NCBI RefSeq assembly: GCF_001667115.1 | Contig: NZ_LZIJ01000164.1 | Coordinates: 1 to 64,000, forward strand | DNA length: 64,000 nucleotides | Reading direction: 5' to 3' | Source: Mycobacterium sp. 852002-51163_SCH5372311 | GTDB lineage: Bacteria; Actinomycetota; Actinomycetes; Mycobacteriales; Mycobacteriaceae | Program-made: the position numbers and the translations under genes | In this document: in pieces, positions 15,652 to 23,495 of the stretch | Numbering within the stretch: the stretch's first letter is position 1 | Layout: each line of letters opens with the position of its first letter | Notes under the pieces: model-generated | What the model saw: the letters and a program-made list of their open reading frames with translations, nothing else | Told to the model about the DNA's origin: nothing | The model's database searches: none

Positions 15652-17931
15652 GTGACTCAGTTCGTAAGCAGCCAACCGTTTACCGCCACCGTTACCGGCT
15701 CCCCACGCATCGGTCCCAACCGTGAACTCAAACGCGCCACCGAGGGCTACTGGGCGGGACGCACCAGCCGAGCCGACCTGGAATCCGTCGCCGCGACATT
15801 GCGCCACGACACGTGGTCGGGCCTGGCGGCCGCCGGCCTCGACTCGGTACCGGTGAACACCTTCTCCTACTACGACCAGATGCTCGACACCGCGGTCATG
15901 CTCGGCGCCCTGCCGCCCCGGGTCGCGGAGATCCCTGACGAGCTGGACCGTTACTTCGCCGCGGCGCGGGGGAATGATGACGTCGCACCGCTCGAGATGA
16001 CGAAGTGGTTCGACACCAACTACCACTACCTGGTTCCGGAGATCGAACCGGCCATCCGCTTCGCGCTCAACCCGGACAAGGTGCTCTCCGAGCTGAAAGA
16101 GGCTCTTGCGCAAGGAATTCCGGCACGCCCCGTGGTCATCGGACCGATTACCTTCCTGGTCCTGAGCAAGGGCGTCAACAACGCGGGCGCACCCATTGAG
16201 CGACTTGAGGAACTGGTCCCGGTCTACTCCGAGCTGCTCTCGCTGCTCGCCGAGAACGGCGCCCGATGGGTGCAGTTTGACGAGCCGGCACTGGTCACCG
16301 ACATTTCTCCCGACGCGCCCGCACTGGCCGAGGCGGTGTACAACGCGCTGGGCTCGGTGAGCAACCGGCCCGCCATCTACGTCACCACCTACTTCGGCGA
16401 CCCCGCGGCCTCCCTGGCCGGACTGGCCCGCACCCCGGTCGAGGCGATCGGCGTCGACCTGGTTGCCGGTGCCGACACCGCGGTAGCGGTGGTTCCGGAA
16501 CTGGCAGGCAAGACGCTGGTGGCCGGCATCGTTGACGGACGCAACATTTGGCGCACCGATCTGGAGGCGGCGCTGGGCAGACTGGCGACTCTGCTGGAGG
16601 CAGCGGAGGCGGTAGCAGTCTCCACATCGTGCTCCACCATGCACGTCCCCTACTCGCTGGAACCCGAGACCGGGCTGGACGACGCCCTGCGCAGCTGGCT
16701 GGCGTTCGGTGCCGAAAAGGTGCGCGAGGTCGTCGTGCTGGCACGCGCACTGCACGACGGCCGCGACACGGTCGCCGACGAGATCGCGGCCTCCAACGCC
16801 GCCGTCGCTTCCCGCAAACGTGACCCTCGCCTGCAGAACGGCCAGGTCCGGGCCCGGATCGACGCGATCGTCGCGTCCGGCGCACACCGCGGCGACGCCG
16901 CGCAACGCCGGGCCAGCCAGGAGGCGCGCCTGCACCTGCCGCCGTTGCCGACCACGACCATCGGCTCCTATCCGCAGACATCTGCAATTCGCAAGGCACG
17001 CGCGGCTTTTCGTGCTGGTGAGATCGACGAGGCCGAATACGTGAGCAGGATGAAGAAGGAGATCGCCGACGTCATCAAATTGCAGGAAGAACTCGGCCTG
17101 GATGTGCTGGTGCATGGTGAGCCGGAGCGCAACGACATGGTCCAGTACTTCGCCGAACAGCTGGAGGGCTTCTTCGCCACGCAGAACGGCTGGGTGCAGT
17201 CGTACGGCAGCCGCTGCGTGCGACCGCCGATCCTCTATGGCGACGTGGTTCGCACCCACCCGATGACGGTCGAGTGGATCACCTATGCGCAGTCGCTGAC
17301 CGACAAGCCGGTGAAGGGCATGCTGACCGGGCCGGTCACCATCTTGGCGTGGTCGTTCGTCCGTGACGACCAGCCGCTGGCCGACACCGCGAACCAGGTA
17401 GCGCTCGCCATTCGCGACGAGACCGTAGATCTGCAGTCCGCCGGCATCGCCGTCATCCAGGTCGACGAGCCTGCGCTGCGCGAACTGCTGCCGTTGCGGC
17501 GTGTCGATCAGGAAGAATATTTGCGTTGGGCCGTAACAGCTTTCAGGCTGGCCACTTCCGGGGTCGCAGACTCGACGCAGATCCACACTCACCTCTGTTA
17601 CTCGGAATTCGGTGAGGTCATCGGAGCGATCGCCGACTTGGACGCCGACGTGACGTCCATCGAGGCGGCGCGCTCGCACATGGAGGTGCTGGACGACCTG
17701 AACGCGGCCGGGTTCGCCAACAGCGTGGGCCCGGGTGTCTACGACATCCACTCACCACGAGTGCCGAGAACCGGCGAGATGGCCGAGTCGCTGCGCGCGG
17801 CATTGCGCGCGGTGCCCGCCGAGCGGCTGTGGGTCAATCCCGACTGCGGGCTCAAGACCCGCAACGTCGACGAGGTCACCGCATCGCTGCGGAACATGGT
17901 GGCCGCGGCGCACGAAGTGCGGTCCGGGTAG
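15652..17931 (+). CDS. metE: 5-methyltetrahydropteroyltriglutamate-homocysteine methyltransferase (cobalamin-independent methionine synthase)
   Basis: Transfers the methyl group of 5-methyl-THF-triglutamate to homocysteine without B12. It is 759 residues, the normal MetE length. The N-terminal half starts TGSPRIGPNRELKRA. The C-terminal catalytic half begins with TTTIGSYPQT, and the zinc ligands are seen in IHTHLCYSEFG and NPDCGLKTR. The start is GTG 15652 after AAGGA; an in-frame TTG at 15637 is less likely. The sequence closely follows M. tuberculosis Rv1133c as remembered. The cobalamin riboswitch upstream indicates repression by B12. A 781-residue open frame on the opposite strand is a shadow. 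Confidence 0.98.
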   Translation: MTQFVSSQPFTATVTGSPRIGPNRELKRATEGYWAGRTSRADLESVAATLRHDTWSGLAAAGLDSVPVNTFSYYDQMLDTAVMLGALPPRVAEIPDELDRYFAAARGNDDVAPLEMTKWFDTNYHYLVPEIEPAIRFALNPDKVLSELKEALAQGIPARPVVIGPITFLVLSKGVNNAGAPIERLEELVPVYSELLSLLAENGARWVQFDEPALVTDISPDAPALAEAVYNALGSVSNRPAIYVTTYFGDPAASLAGLARTPVEAIGVDLVAGADTAVAVVPELAGKTLVAGIVDGRNIWRTDLEAALGRLATLLEAAEAVAVSTSCSTMHVPYSLEPETGLDDALRSWLAFGAEKVREVVVLARALHDGRDTVADEIAASNAAVASRKRDPRLQNGQVRARIDAIVASGAHRGDAAQRRASQEARLHLPPLPTTTIGSYPQTSAIRKARAAFRAGEIDEAEYVSRMKKEIADVIKLQEELGLDVLVHGEPERNDMVQYFAEQLEGFFATQNGWVQSYGSRCVRPPILYGDVVRTHPMTVEWITYAQSLTDKPVKGMLTGPVTILAWSFVRDDQPLADTANQVALAIRDETVDLQSAGIAVIQVDEPALRELLPLRRVDQEEYLRWAVTAFRLATSGVADSTQIHTHLCYSEFGEVIGAIADLDADVTSIEAARSHMEVLDDLNAAGFANSVGPGVYDIHSPRVPRTGEMAESLRAALRAVPAERLWVNPDCGLKTRNVDEVTASLRNMVAAAHEVRSG

Positions 17932-17944
17932 CTCAAACCGGCCG

Positions 17945-18002
17945 CGAGCGTGCGCAGTTGGACGGGGACACGCCGTCACACGCGTACATTTGTGCACGCT
18001 CG
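17945..18002. terminator. Inverted repeat between convergent metE and DUF3556 genes
   Basis: CGAGCGTGC (17945-17953) and GCACGCTCG (17994-18002) form a perfect 9-bp stem in the 78-bp gap between two convergent genes. It is a plausible bidirectional terminator, though without a clear U-tract. Confidence 0.45.
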
Positions 18003-18009
18003 TCCGCGC

Positions 18010-19731
18010 CTAGTCGGACAGCACCTCGACGGGAACGTCGTCAGCCCAGGGCTGCCGGGTCACCATGTCGGCGACCCGCACTGTCCCACGTTCGAACTCA
18101 CCGGTGGCCGCGTCGACCAGCCGGTAAGCCTGCGTTCGTTTGTGAATCGGCTGGGCGTCGAGCAGGACCACCCGTACCTCGCCGGGCGCAAACTTACAGC
18201 GCTGCTGCATCGCGGCGATCAGTTGCTCGTTGTGCATGTGGCCGTCGCCGAAGTTCCATCCGATGGCGGTGCTGCATATCCGCTCACCGTCGGTGATGAC
18301 GTAGTCGTCCTCGTTCTGTCCCGCCATGGCGCGGTGCGCCAGGGTGAAAAGCGCCCGCCCGTGCGTGTTCATCGCGCGAAACGCGTATCCAAGGTACATC
18401 GGGATCTCGGCGCGGTCCTTGCCGTAGAAGCGCTCCAGCTGAGCCTGCGGCATGCTGGCGATCGCCACGATGCCGCGGCCGATCTTCTCACTCGCCGAGG
18501 GCTTGATGCACCAGAGCGTGGTGTCCCAGTTGCCCGCGTAGTACCGCATCCCGGGCAGGAACGAGATCTTGCGCGGAAACATGTTGCCCGCGATGACGAT
18601 TGCCGCGGTCAAGCCGATCAGGATCGCCACCGGCACCGGGTTTTTCACGTCGGCGAGCCCGACGCGGGCATGGCCGACGAACAACGCCAGCACGCCGAAG
18701 ATCATGAAGACGTTCCACTCCAGCGGGACCCCCATCGGGATGGCGGTCAGGATGCCGAGGTGGAAGCACACCATCACGATCGCGGCCACCGTCGTCGGCC
18801 AGCCGCCGTGCGAGAAGAACAATGCCAGCGGCACGCACATCTCGATGAAGGTGCTGGCGTGGGCGAACAGCCGCGACAACAGCCCCGGCCGCAGGTCGTC
18901 GGGGAACTTCTCGAAGAACATCCGCTTGACGAACCGTGGCCGGAACAACGGGTTGTTCGACATCATCGTGGAAATCACGAACGGGAAGTGCTTGTTCAGC
19001 TTCGACGTCGCCGCGCCCATCCAGATCACCAGGAACACCAGCTTGGACGCGACGATCATGTCGGTAGCGCCGAACAGGAAGGTGACCGCCAGCGTCGCAT
19101 AGACCTCGCCGCGGGCGGCCAGAAAGATCACCTTGTCGCGCAGCCCGAGCACGGCCAGCGTCACCAGGATCAGCGCGACCTCCCACACCGGCAACAGCCC
19201 GACCTTGGTGCCCAGCTCTGGAATCGGACCGGTGCCGTCGGAAAACAGAGCGCCCAACAGGAACACCAGCAGGAGCCCGTACAGCGCGACGTCGACCGGC
19301 TTGCGGGCCGTGCCCTTCGTCAGGGGGACGCGATCCGGCCACGGGGGCAGCCGGATCGTGCCGAACCGCATCCAATACAGAATCGAGCCCATCGGCGGGA
19401 AGAACCGGTTGTTCAGCGGCCCGAAACCGCAGCCCAGACCGACCACCTCGAAGAGCATCGTGTACAGCACCACCTTCTGGAACACGATGGGCTCGGCGTA
19501 CCACGACTTGACGTCGGTGAATCCGTTGATGCCGTTGGTGGTCAACACGATCAGCCACGCGACCAGGATGTAGAGCAGGATCTTCACCACGTAGAACAGG
19601 TGCAGCGCGACGGGCGTCCCGAAGCCCACCTCGGCCCAGTGCCGCGCCATCGGGCGGATCTTTTCGCTGCGGGTGCCCTTTCTCCATTCGGCGATGTCGA
19701 CCTGCGGCAGGTCGGGCTTCAGAAACCCCAT
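18010..19731 (-). CDS. Polytopic membrane protein, DUF3556 type (Rv1132-like)
   Basis: 573-residue membrane protein with about eight or nine hydrophobic segments between residues 45 and 400, and a soluble C-terminal domain of about 150 residues. It resembles remembered M. tuberculosis Rv1132, which also neighbours metE; its biochemical function is unknown. The ATG at 19731 is preferred to the frame's first codon at 19767, because the extra residues would cross the KstR-like palindrome at 19742-19757. That site only 11 nt upstream of the start suggests control by the cholesterol regulator KstR, and so a link to sterol metabolism. Confidence 0.88.
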   Translation of the reverse strand: MGFLKPDLPQVDIAEWRKGTRSEKIRPMARHWAEVGFGTPVALHLFYVVKILLYILVAWLIVLTTNGINGFTDVKSWYAEPIVFQKVVLYTMLFEVVGLGCGFGPLNNRFFPPMGSILYWMRFGTIRLPPWPDRVPLTKGTARKPVDVALYGLLLVFLLGALFSDGTGPIPELGTKVGLLPVWEVALILVTLAVLGLRDKVIFLAARGEVYATLAVTFLFGATDMIVASKLVFLVIWMGAATSKLNKHFPFVISTMMSNNPLFRPRFVKRMFFEKFPDDLRPGLLSRLFAHASTFIEMCVPLALFFSHGGWPTTVAAIVMVCFHLGILTAIPMGVPLEWNVFMIFGVLALFVGHARVGLADVKNPVPVAILIGLTAAIVIAGNMFPRKISFLPGMRYYAGNWDTTLWCIKPSASEKIGRGIVAIASMPQAQLERFYGKDRAEIPMYLGYAFRAMNTHGRALFTLAHRAMAGQNEDDYVITDGERICSTAIGWNFGDGHMHNEQLIAAMQQRCKFAPGEVRVVLLDAQPIHKRTQAYRLVDAATGEFERGTVRVADMVTRQPWADDVPVEVLSD

Positions 19732-19741
19732 GGCGGACAGA

Positions 19742-19757
19742 TTAGAACGCGTTCTAA
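19742..19757. promoter_or_regulatory. KstR-type operator
   Basis: TTAGAACGCGTTCTAA is a perfect 16-bp palindrome. It fits the published KstR consensus TnnAACnnGTTnnA, the mycobacterial cholesterol-catabolism repressor. It lies between the divergent DUF3556-type gene and the small secreted protein gene. Confidence 0.7.
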
Positions 19758-19804
19758 CCAGACGCACGCTAGACCTGAGAGGCCGCGTGGTAGATGCTTA
19801 CAAG

Positions 19805-20047
19805 ATGTCCATGACAAGCAAACTTCGCGTCGCCGCGCTGGCGACATTCGCCGCCGTCTCATCGGTCGCGTTGGTGACCGGGGCTGCTGCGACGGGTCCC
19901 GTGGCGCGGGCCGACGTCCCCGGACCGGGCGATGCGTGCACGACCCTGCACGCAACCGCTCGCGACGTCAACGGCCGGACGATGTGGTGCAATCCGACCA
20001 TGACCGGCGCCCATAACCTGGTATGGCAGTACGGCGGTCCGGCGTAA
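19805..20047 (+). CDS. Small secreted protein
   Basis: 80-residue protein with an N-terminal signal peptide: a basic start (MTSKLR), a hydrophobic stretch to about residue 30, and a probable cleavage after ARA near residue 36. The mature part of about 44 residues has two cysteines that could form one disulfide. Mycobacteria have many such small exported proteins of unknown function. The ATG at 19805 (or 19811) has a poor ribosome site. It diverges from the DUF3556 gene across the KstR-like palindrome and ends beside the prpC remnant. Confidence 0.7.
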   Translation: MSMTSKLRVAALATFAAVSSVALVTGAAATGPVARADVPGPGDACTTLHATARDVNGRTMWCNPTMTGAHNLVWQYGGPA

Positions 20048-20048
20048 G

Positions 20049-20210
20049 TCACCAAGTGTCCGTTGCGGACACCCTGGGTTGGCACTGAGCGGCCGGATCA
20101 ACGCGTTGGGCGCACTGTTCCGCGATGTGAGCACTCCAGCCGGTGATTCTGCTCATCACGAAAATCCCTGGGAAACACGGAATGTCGAATCCCATCAGGT
20201 GATACGCGCC
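20049..20210 (-). pseudogene. prpC: 3' remnant of prpC (2-methylcitrate synthase)
   Basis: Directly downstream of prpD, the minus strand encodes YHLMGFDIP, then IFVMSRITGWSAHIAEQCA, and then, in another frame, NALIRPLSANPGCPQR. Together these read as the C-terminal end of a citrate/2-methylcitrate synthase. One extra base in the GCGCCCAAC run near 20106-20110 causes the frame change. About 50 terminal codons remain and the rest of the gene is gone. In M. tuberculosis, as remembered, prpC follows prpD at this place. The stub cannot be functional. Confidence 0.8.
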
Positions 20211-20232
20211 GCAGCGACCCCGGCCAACGCCT

Positions 20233-21738
20233 TCACCGGAAGATTCCCGACGAGATCACCGGCGCCTTGTCCAGGACCTGCGGATCGACCAACACGTTCA
20301 GTGCACTCACCGCCCCGGCCGGTAGCTCGGCCACCCCTTCGACCGTGGACAGGAACCTTTGTTGCTCAGCCGGTTTCACTACGCCGTCGGCAAGCTCGGC
20401 GAACTTCGCGACATATTGCTCGCGCCCGAATGGCCGTGCGCCCAGCGGGTGGGCATCGGCCACTGCCAGTTCGTCGAAGATCACCTCACCACTTTTCAAA
20501 GTCACCTCCGCACGCGCGCCGAATGCCTTCTCGGCCGGATCGTTTGAGTGATAGCGACGGGTCCACTCCGGGTCCTCGACGGTGGAGATCTTGCGCCACA
20601 GCTCGACCGTGTCGGGTCGATGTGCCCGCTCGGGAGCGTAAGAGCGCTCGTGGTGCCAGGTGCCGTCCTGCAGCGCAACGGCGAAGATGTACGGCAGTGA
20701 ATGGTCGAGGGTTTCGCGCGACGCATCCGGATCGAACTTCTGCGGGTCACCGGAGCCGGTGCCGATCACCACGTGGGTGTGATGGCTGGTGTGCAAGACG
20801 ATGCGGGCAATCTGGTCCAGGTCGCCGATACGCTGACGCAACCGGCGGGCCAGGTCGATTGGCGCCTGACTCTGGTACTCCGCGGAATGCTGCTTGGTGT
20901 AGCTGTCCAGGATGGCCCGTTTGGGTTCGCCGGGCGCGGGCAACGGCACCTGGTATTCGCACTCGGGTCCACCGAGCAGCGAGGCGATCACGCCGTCTTC
21001 GCCTTCCCAGATAGGCGCGGGTGATGCTTCGCCGCGCATTGCGCGGTCGATGGCCTCGATGGCGATCTTTCCGGCATGCGCCGGAGCAAACGCCTTCCAG
21101 CTGGAGATGGCGCCTTTGCGCGATTGGCGGGTGCTGGTGGTCAGGTGCAGCGCCTGTCCGATCGCCTGATAAATGGTCTCGGTGTCCAGCCGCAACATGG
21201 TCCCGATTCCGGCTGCGACAGATGGTCCCAGATGAGCGACGTGGTCAATCTTGTGCTCGTGCAAGCAGATTCCGCGGACCAAATCGATCTGGACCTCGTA
21301 AGCGGTTGCCAGCCCGCGGATCAGGTCGGCGCCGCGCACACCGAGTTGCTGGGCGACGGCGACGAGCGGCGGAATGTTGTCTGCCGGGTGCGAGTAGTCG
21401 GCAGCCAAAAACGTGTCGTGGAAGTCGAGTTCGCGGACCGCGACGCCATTGGCCCAGGCTGCCCACTCGGCCGAGTAAGTCCCGTCGACGCCGAAAACTC
21501 TGGCCCCTTGCCGGGCCCGGTGCGCCAACGCCTGCTGCCGGGCCACCGTCACCGGTCGGCGCAGCACCGCCGCGGCGCTGACGGCGGCGTTGTCGATAAT
21601 CCGGTTCAGCACCATTTCTGCGGTCTCCGGCTCGACCACGACGGGATCGGCGGCGACCTCGGCGATCTTGGTGGCCAGGTGTTCGCTTCGGGGGAAGTCG
21701 TCGGCACTGCGCCGGACCCGGACCGAATGTGTCCGCAT
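20233..21738 (-). CDS. prpD: 2-methylcitrate dehydratase (MmgE/PrpD family)
   Basis: Dehydrates 2-methylcitrate in the methylcitrate cycle, which clears propionyl-CoA from odd-chain fatty acids and cholesterol. It is 501 residues and intact, with family blocks FHDTFLAADYSHPADN near residue 105, KIDHVAHLGPSVAAG and STRQSRKGAISSWKAF. It follows remembered M. tuberculosis Rv1130 closely. The ATG at 21738 is preferred to the frame's first codon at 21843, because the intervening peptide is not family-like. The synthase gene prpC, normally next, is a stub here, so this copy depends on a synthase elsewhere. Two micro-genes lie upstream on the same strand. Confidence 0.96.
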   Translation of the reverse strand: MRTHSVRVRRSADDFPRSEHLATKIAEVAADPVVVEPETAEMVLNRIIDNAAVSAAAVLRRPVTVARQQALAHRARQGARVFGVDGTYSAEWAAWANGVAVRELDFHDTFLAADYSHPADNIPPLVAVAQQLGVRGADLIRGLATAYEVQIDLVRGICLHEHKIDHVAHLGPSVAAGIGTMLRLDTETIYQAIGQALHLTTSTRQSRKGAISSWKAFAPAHAGKIAIEAIDRAMRGEASPAPIWEGEDGVIASLLGGPECEYQVPLPAPGEPKRAILDSYTKQHSAEYQSQAPIDLARRLRQRIGDLDQIARIVLHTSHHTHVVIGTGSGDPQKFDPDASRETLDHSLPYIFAVALQDGTWHHERSYAPERAHRPDTVELWRKISTVEDPEWTRRYHSNDPAEKAFGARAEVTLKSGEVIFDELAVADAHPLGARPFGREQYVAKFAELADGVVKPAEQQRFLSTVEGVAELPAGAVSALNVLVDPQVLDKAPVISSGIFR

Positions 21739-21787
21739 ATCCGCACCCTGTGCAGCCCGTGGGCGAGTAGCGCGAGCAGACGGCAAA

Positions 21788-21952
21788 CTAGCGGTCAGAC
21801 GAATTGTTCTCGCTTCTGAAGAACTTGGTGATTCGGCGGACAACTCGGCCGACGGGGCTTGAGGCTCGTTGGGAATCCTTGATCCTGTCGAACGTTTGCT
21901 TGCCTTCTGCGGCGTAGTCGTCGACCGTTTCGTCGCCTTCTTCAGCGCGCAT
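21788..21952 (-). CDS. 54-residue micro-protein upstream of prpD
   Basis: Reads MRAEEGDETVDDYAAEGKQ followed by TFDRIKDS and a basic C-terminal half with VGRVVRRITKFFRS. It has an acidic N-terminus and an amphipathic basic tail. The ATG overlaps the end of the repeat-protein gene (ATGCGCGCTGA), and the gene ends 50 bp before prpD, consistent with a polycistron. I recognise no family. Coding is inferred from overlap geometry and the clean frame. Confidence 0.5.
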   Translation of the reverse strand: MRAEEGDETVDDYAAEGKQTFDRIKDSQRASSPVGRVVRRITKFFRSENNSSDR

Positions 21953-22175
21953 GTCGAATCTCTCCTTCTGCTGGCGTTTGACGCTGGGGCGGTTCCGCGG
22001 GCGTCAATCGCTCTGGCGGTTCTGCCGGCGTCAACCGTTCGGGCGGTTCTGCCGGCGTCAAGCGTTCGGGCGTTTCGGCCGGCGTTCCACGTTCCGGTGA
22101 CTGTGGATCGGACGCCTCAGGCCTGGTCGCCTCAGGTCTGGTCGCCGTAGACAGTTCTACGGCCCTGTCAATCAT
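21942..22175 (-). CDS. 77-residue repeat protein (PERLTPAEP repeats)
   Basis: Starts MIDRAVELSTATRPEATRPE and then consists of four or five copies of a nine-residue unit, PPERLTPAE, with variants; it ends EGEIRHAR. It is probably disordered. The ATG at 22175 has an excellent AAAGGAGAAGCC leader. The repeat corresponds to a 27-bp minisatellite at 21988-22095, so copy number may vary between strains. The open frame upstream of 22175 does not look coding. Function is unknown. Confidence 0.6.
   Translation of the reverse strand: MIDRAVELSTATRPEATRPEASDPQSPERGTPAETPERLTPAEPPERLTPAEPPERLTPAEPPQRQTPAEGEIRHAR
21988..22095. repeat. 27-bp minisatellite, four units
   Basis: Units start at 21988, 22015, 22042 and 22069 with the form GGCGGTTCTGCCGGCGTCAA plus seven bases. 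The middle two are nearly identical, and the outer two have diverged. A degenerate fifth copy precedes 21988. The array encodes the repeats of the 77-residue protein. Confidence 0.85.
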
Positions 22176-22594
22176 GGCTTCTCCTTTGATTGGCTCAGGG
22201 TTGGCTACCCGTCGAGGCGGTGCATCAAAACGGCGGATGCGTGACCAGACGCAAAGTCGTCCTTTTGGGCTCGAATTGGGCGATTTTGCGTCTGCTCGCG
22301 GAGGTTTTAATCGCTTGTGCGAGTACGCGAAAGAACGCCGACTGGCCTGACACGTCGATCTTCGGCACCGCGCGCACCAAGCCGGGCAGAGCCGGACAAG
22401 CGTGCAGACGTTTCCAGCGTCGGCCACAAAAGGTACGTGCGTGCCAAAAATTTGCACAACCGGTATTGAATCGCTTAACTTATGCAACCGAGGGATCCAG
22501 GTCACACGGGCGGGCACGATGTGACGTGGATCGCAGCATCAGGGGAGCGGCCGCAAACCCGCGGCCGGGACGAAGGGATAGCTCGTTGCCAGGA
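22176..22594. other. Intergenic region upstream of the whiB-like gene
   Basis: About 420 bp between the divergent repeat-protein and WhiB-like genes. It contains the inverted repeat at 22246-22294. A GTGC...GCAC imperfect palindrome containing TTTGCAC lies around 22441-22457, and a TTGAAT / TTAACTTATG promoter-like stretch near 22467-22487. No convincing coding frame is seen. Confidence 0.5.
22246..22294. repeat. Inverted repeat with CAGACGCAAARTCG arms
   Basis: CAGACGCAAAGTCG (22246-22259) and CGATTTTGCGTCTG (22281-22294) pair at 13 of 14 positions. The right arm continues into CTCGC. The same core, CGATTYTGCGTCTGCTCGC, recurs at 25756-25774, so this is a dispersed hairpin element. Confidence 0.65.
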
Positions 22595-22933
22595 ATGGGA
22601 ACGGCCTCGCGGCCGCTCAGTCTTGTGCCCGCTAACAGCACTCCGCGCGCAGTGGCAGCGGACAATCGCGCGTGGGTCTCCAAGGCACTGTGCAAGGAAT
22701 CAGATCCGGATGCGCTGTTTGTGCGGGGTGCCGCGCAACGTAAGGCTGCGATTATCTGCCGGCACTGCCCCGTCATGCAGGAATGCGGCGCGGAGGCGCT
22801 CGACAACAGAGTCGAGTTCGGAATCTGGGGTGGCATGACCGAGCGCCAGCGCAGGGCTCTGCTCAGACAACACCCTGAGATCGTGTCGTGGACGGATTTC
22901 TTCGACAAACGCAACAGCCGCTCCGTCGGGTAG
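22595..22933 (+). CDS. WhiB-family iron-sulfur regulator, WhiB4-like
   Basis: 112-residue WhiB protein. The four cluster cysteines are in KALCKESDP and ICRHCPVMQEC, the tryptophan turn is GIWGGMTERQRRAL, and a basic tail follows. From memory it matches M. tuberculosis WhiB4 (redox-responsive, [4Fe-4S]) much better than WhiB1-3. Its neighbours here, however, are not those of whiB4 (ponA2/arsA-type genes), so it may be a paralogue. The ATG at 22595 lacks a spaced ribosome site. A TTG at 22586 preceded by GAAGGG adds three residues and may be the real start. Confidence 0.93.
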   Translation: MGTASRPLSLVPANSTPRAVAADNRAWVSKALCKESDPDALFVRGAAQRKAAIICRHCPVMQECGAEALDNRVEFGIWGGMTERQRRALLRQHPEIVSWTDFFDKRNSRSVG

Positions 22934-22964
22934 CCGCCCACGGCCGTCGCGACAGGCGAGGAGG

Positions 22965-23477
22965 CTACCCCGCCTGCTTGACCGGCGGCCGGTAGAAGAT
23001 CACCAGCTGACCAACGGCTCCGGCCAGACCGAGTCCTACCGCGAGCAGCAAACCCTTCCAGCCGGTGAGCCAGAGATTGTCGCCGAAGATGAGATGGTCC
23101 AGGCTCAGCCTTCCCGGCCCCAGGGTGGCGACGACGACCGCGCTGGCGGCCAGCACCAGGTTGTACTCCCAGCCCTCCTTGACGATGAAGAAGCCGTTGG
23201 GCCGATGCACGGTCCAGGCCGCGACCAGCATGAGCGAGACGAAACCCGCGGCCGGAATCGGCGTGAGTAGCCCCGCCGCCAGGCCCAATCCGGCAGCCGT
23301 TTCCGTGCTGGCGGCAACGACGGCGTGAAACTTGCCGGGCTTCATGCCGATGCTTTCGAACCAGCGCGCGGTACCCGGTATCCGGCCCCCGCCGAAGAAC
23401 TTGTTCAGGCCGTGCGCGGCGAGTGTCAGGCCCAGCACCAGCCGCAGGATCAGTAATCCAACGTCGTAGGCAGTCAT
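22965..23477 (-). CDS. DoxX-family membrane protein
   Basis: 170-residue integral membrane protein with four hydrophobic helices and the DoxX hallmark LRLVLGLTLAAHGLNKFFGG near the N-terminus. A GLAAGLLTPIPAAG turn follows near residue 70. DoxX proteins are associated with thiol and redox stress complexes in mycobacteria; the reaction is unclear. It is convergent with the WhiB-like gene and lies 18 bp downstream of the WS/DGAT-like gene on the same strand, so it may end that operon. Confidence 0.9.
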   Translation of the reverse strand: MTAYDVGLLILRLVLGLTLAAHGLNKFFGGGRIPGTARWFESIGMKPGKFHAVVAASTETAAGLGLAAGLLTPIPAAGFVSLMLVAAWTVHRPNGFFIVKEGWEYNLVLAASAVVVATLGPGRLSLDHLIFGDNLWLTGWKGLLLAVGLGLAGAVGQLVIFYRPPVKQAG

Positions 23478-23495
23478 ACGTGCAAACCTAGATCA

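Noticed and set aside
15406..17751. 781-residue open frame antisense to metE
   Set aside because: Arg/Gly/Val-rich shadow with no family features, directly opposite an unmistakable metE.
17950..20016. 688-residue plus-strand frame over the DUF3556-type gene
   Set aside because: Composition (His, Arg, Gln, Asp) is typical of a GC-rich antisense frame; the minus-strand protein has clear membrane helices.
22436..22490. Possible PrpR box (TTTGCAAA) upstream of the prpD leader genes
   Set aside because: Only TTTGCAC and TATGCAA half-matches are present; no intact box.
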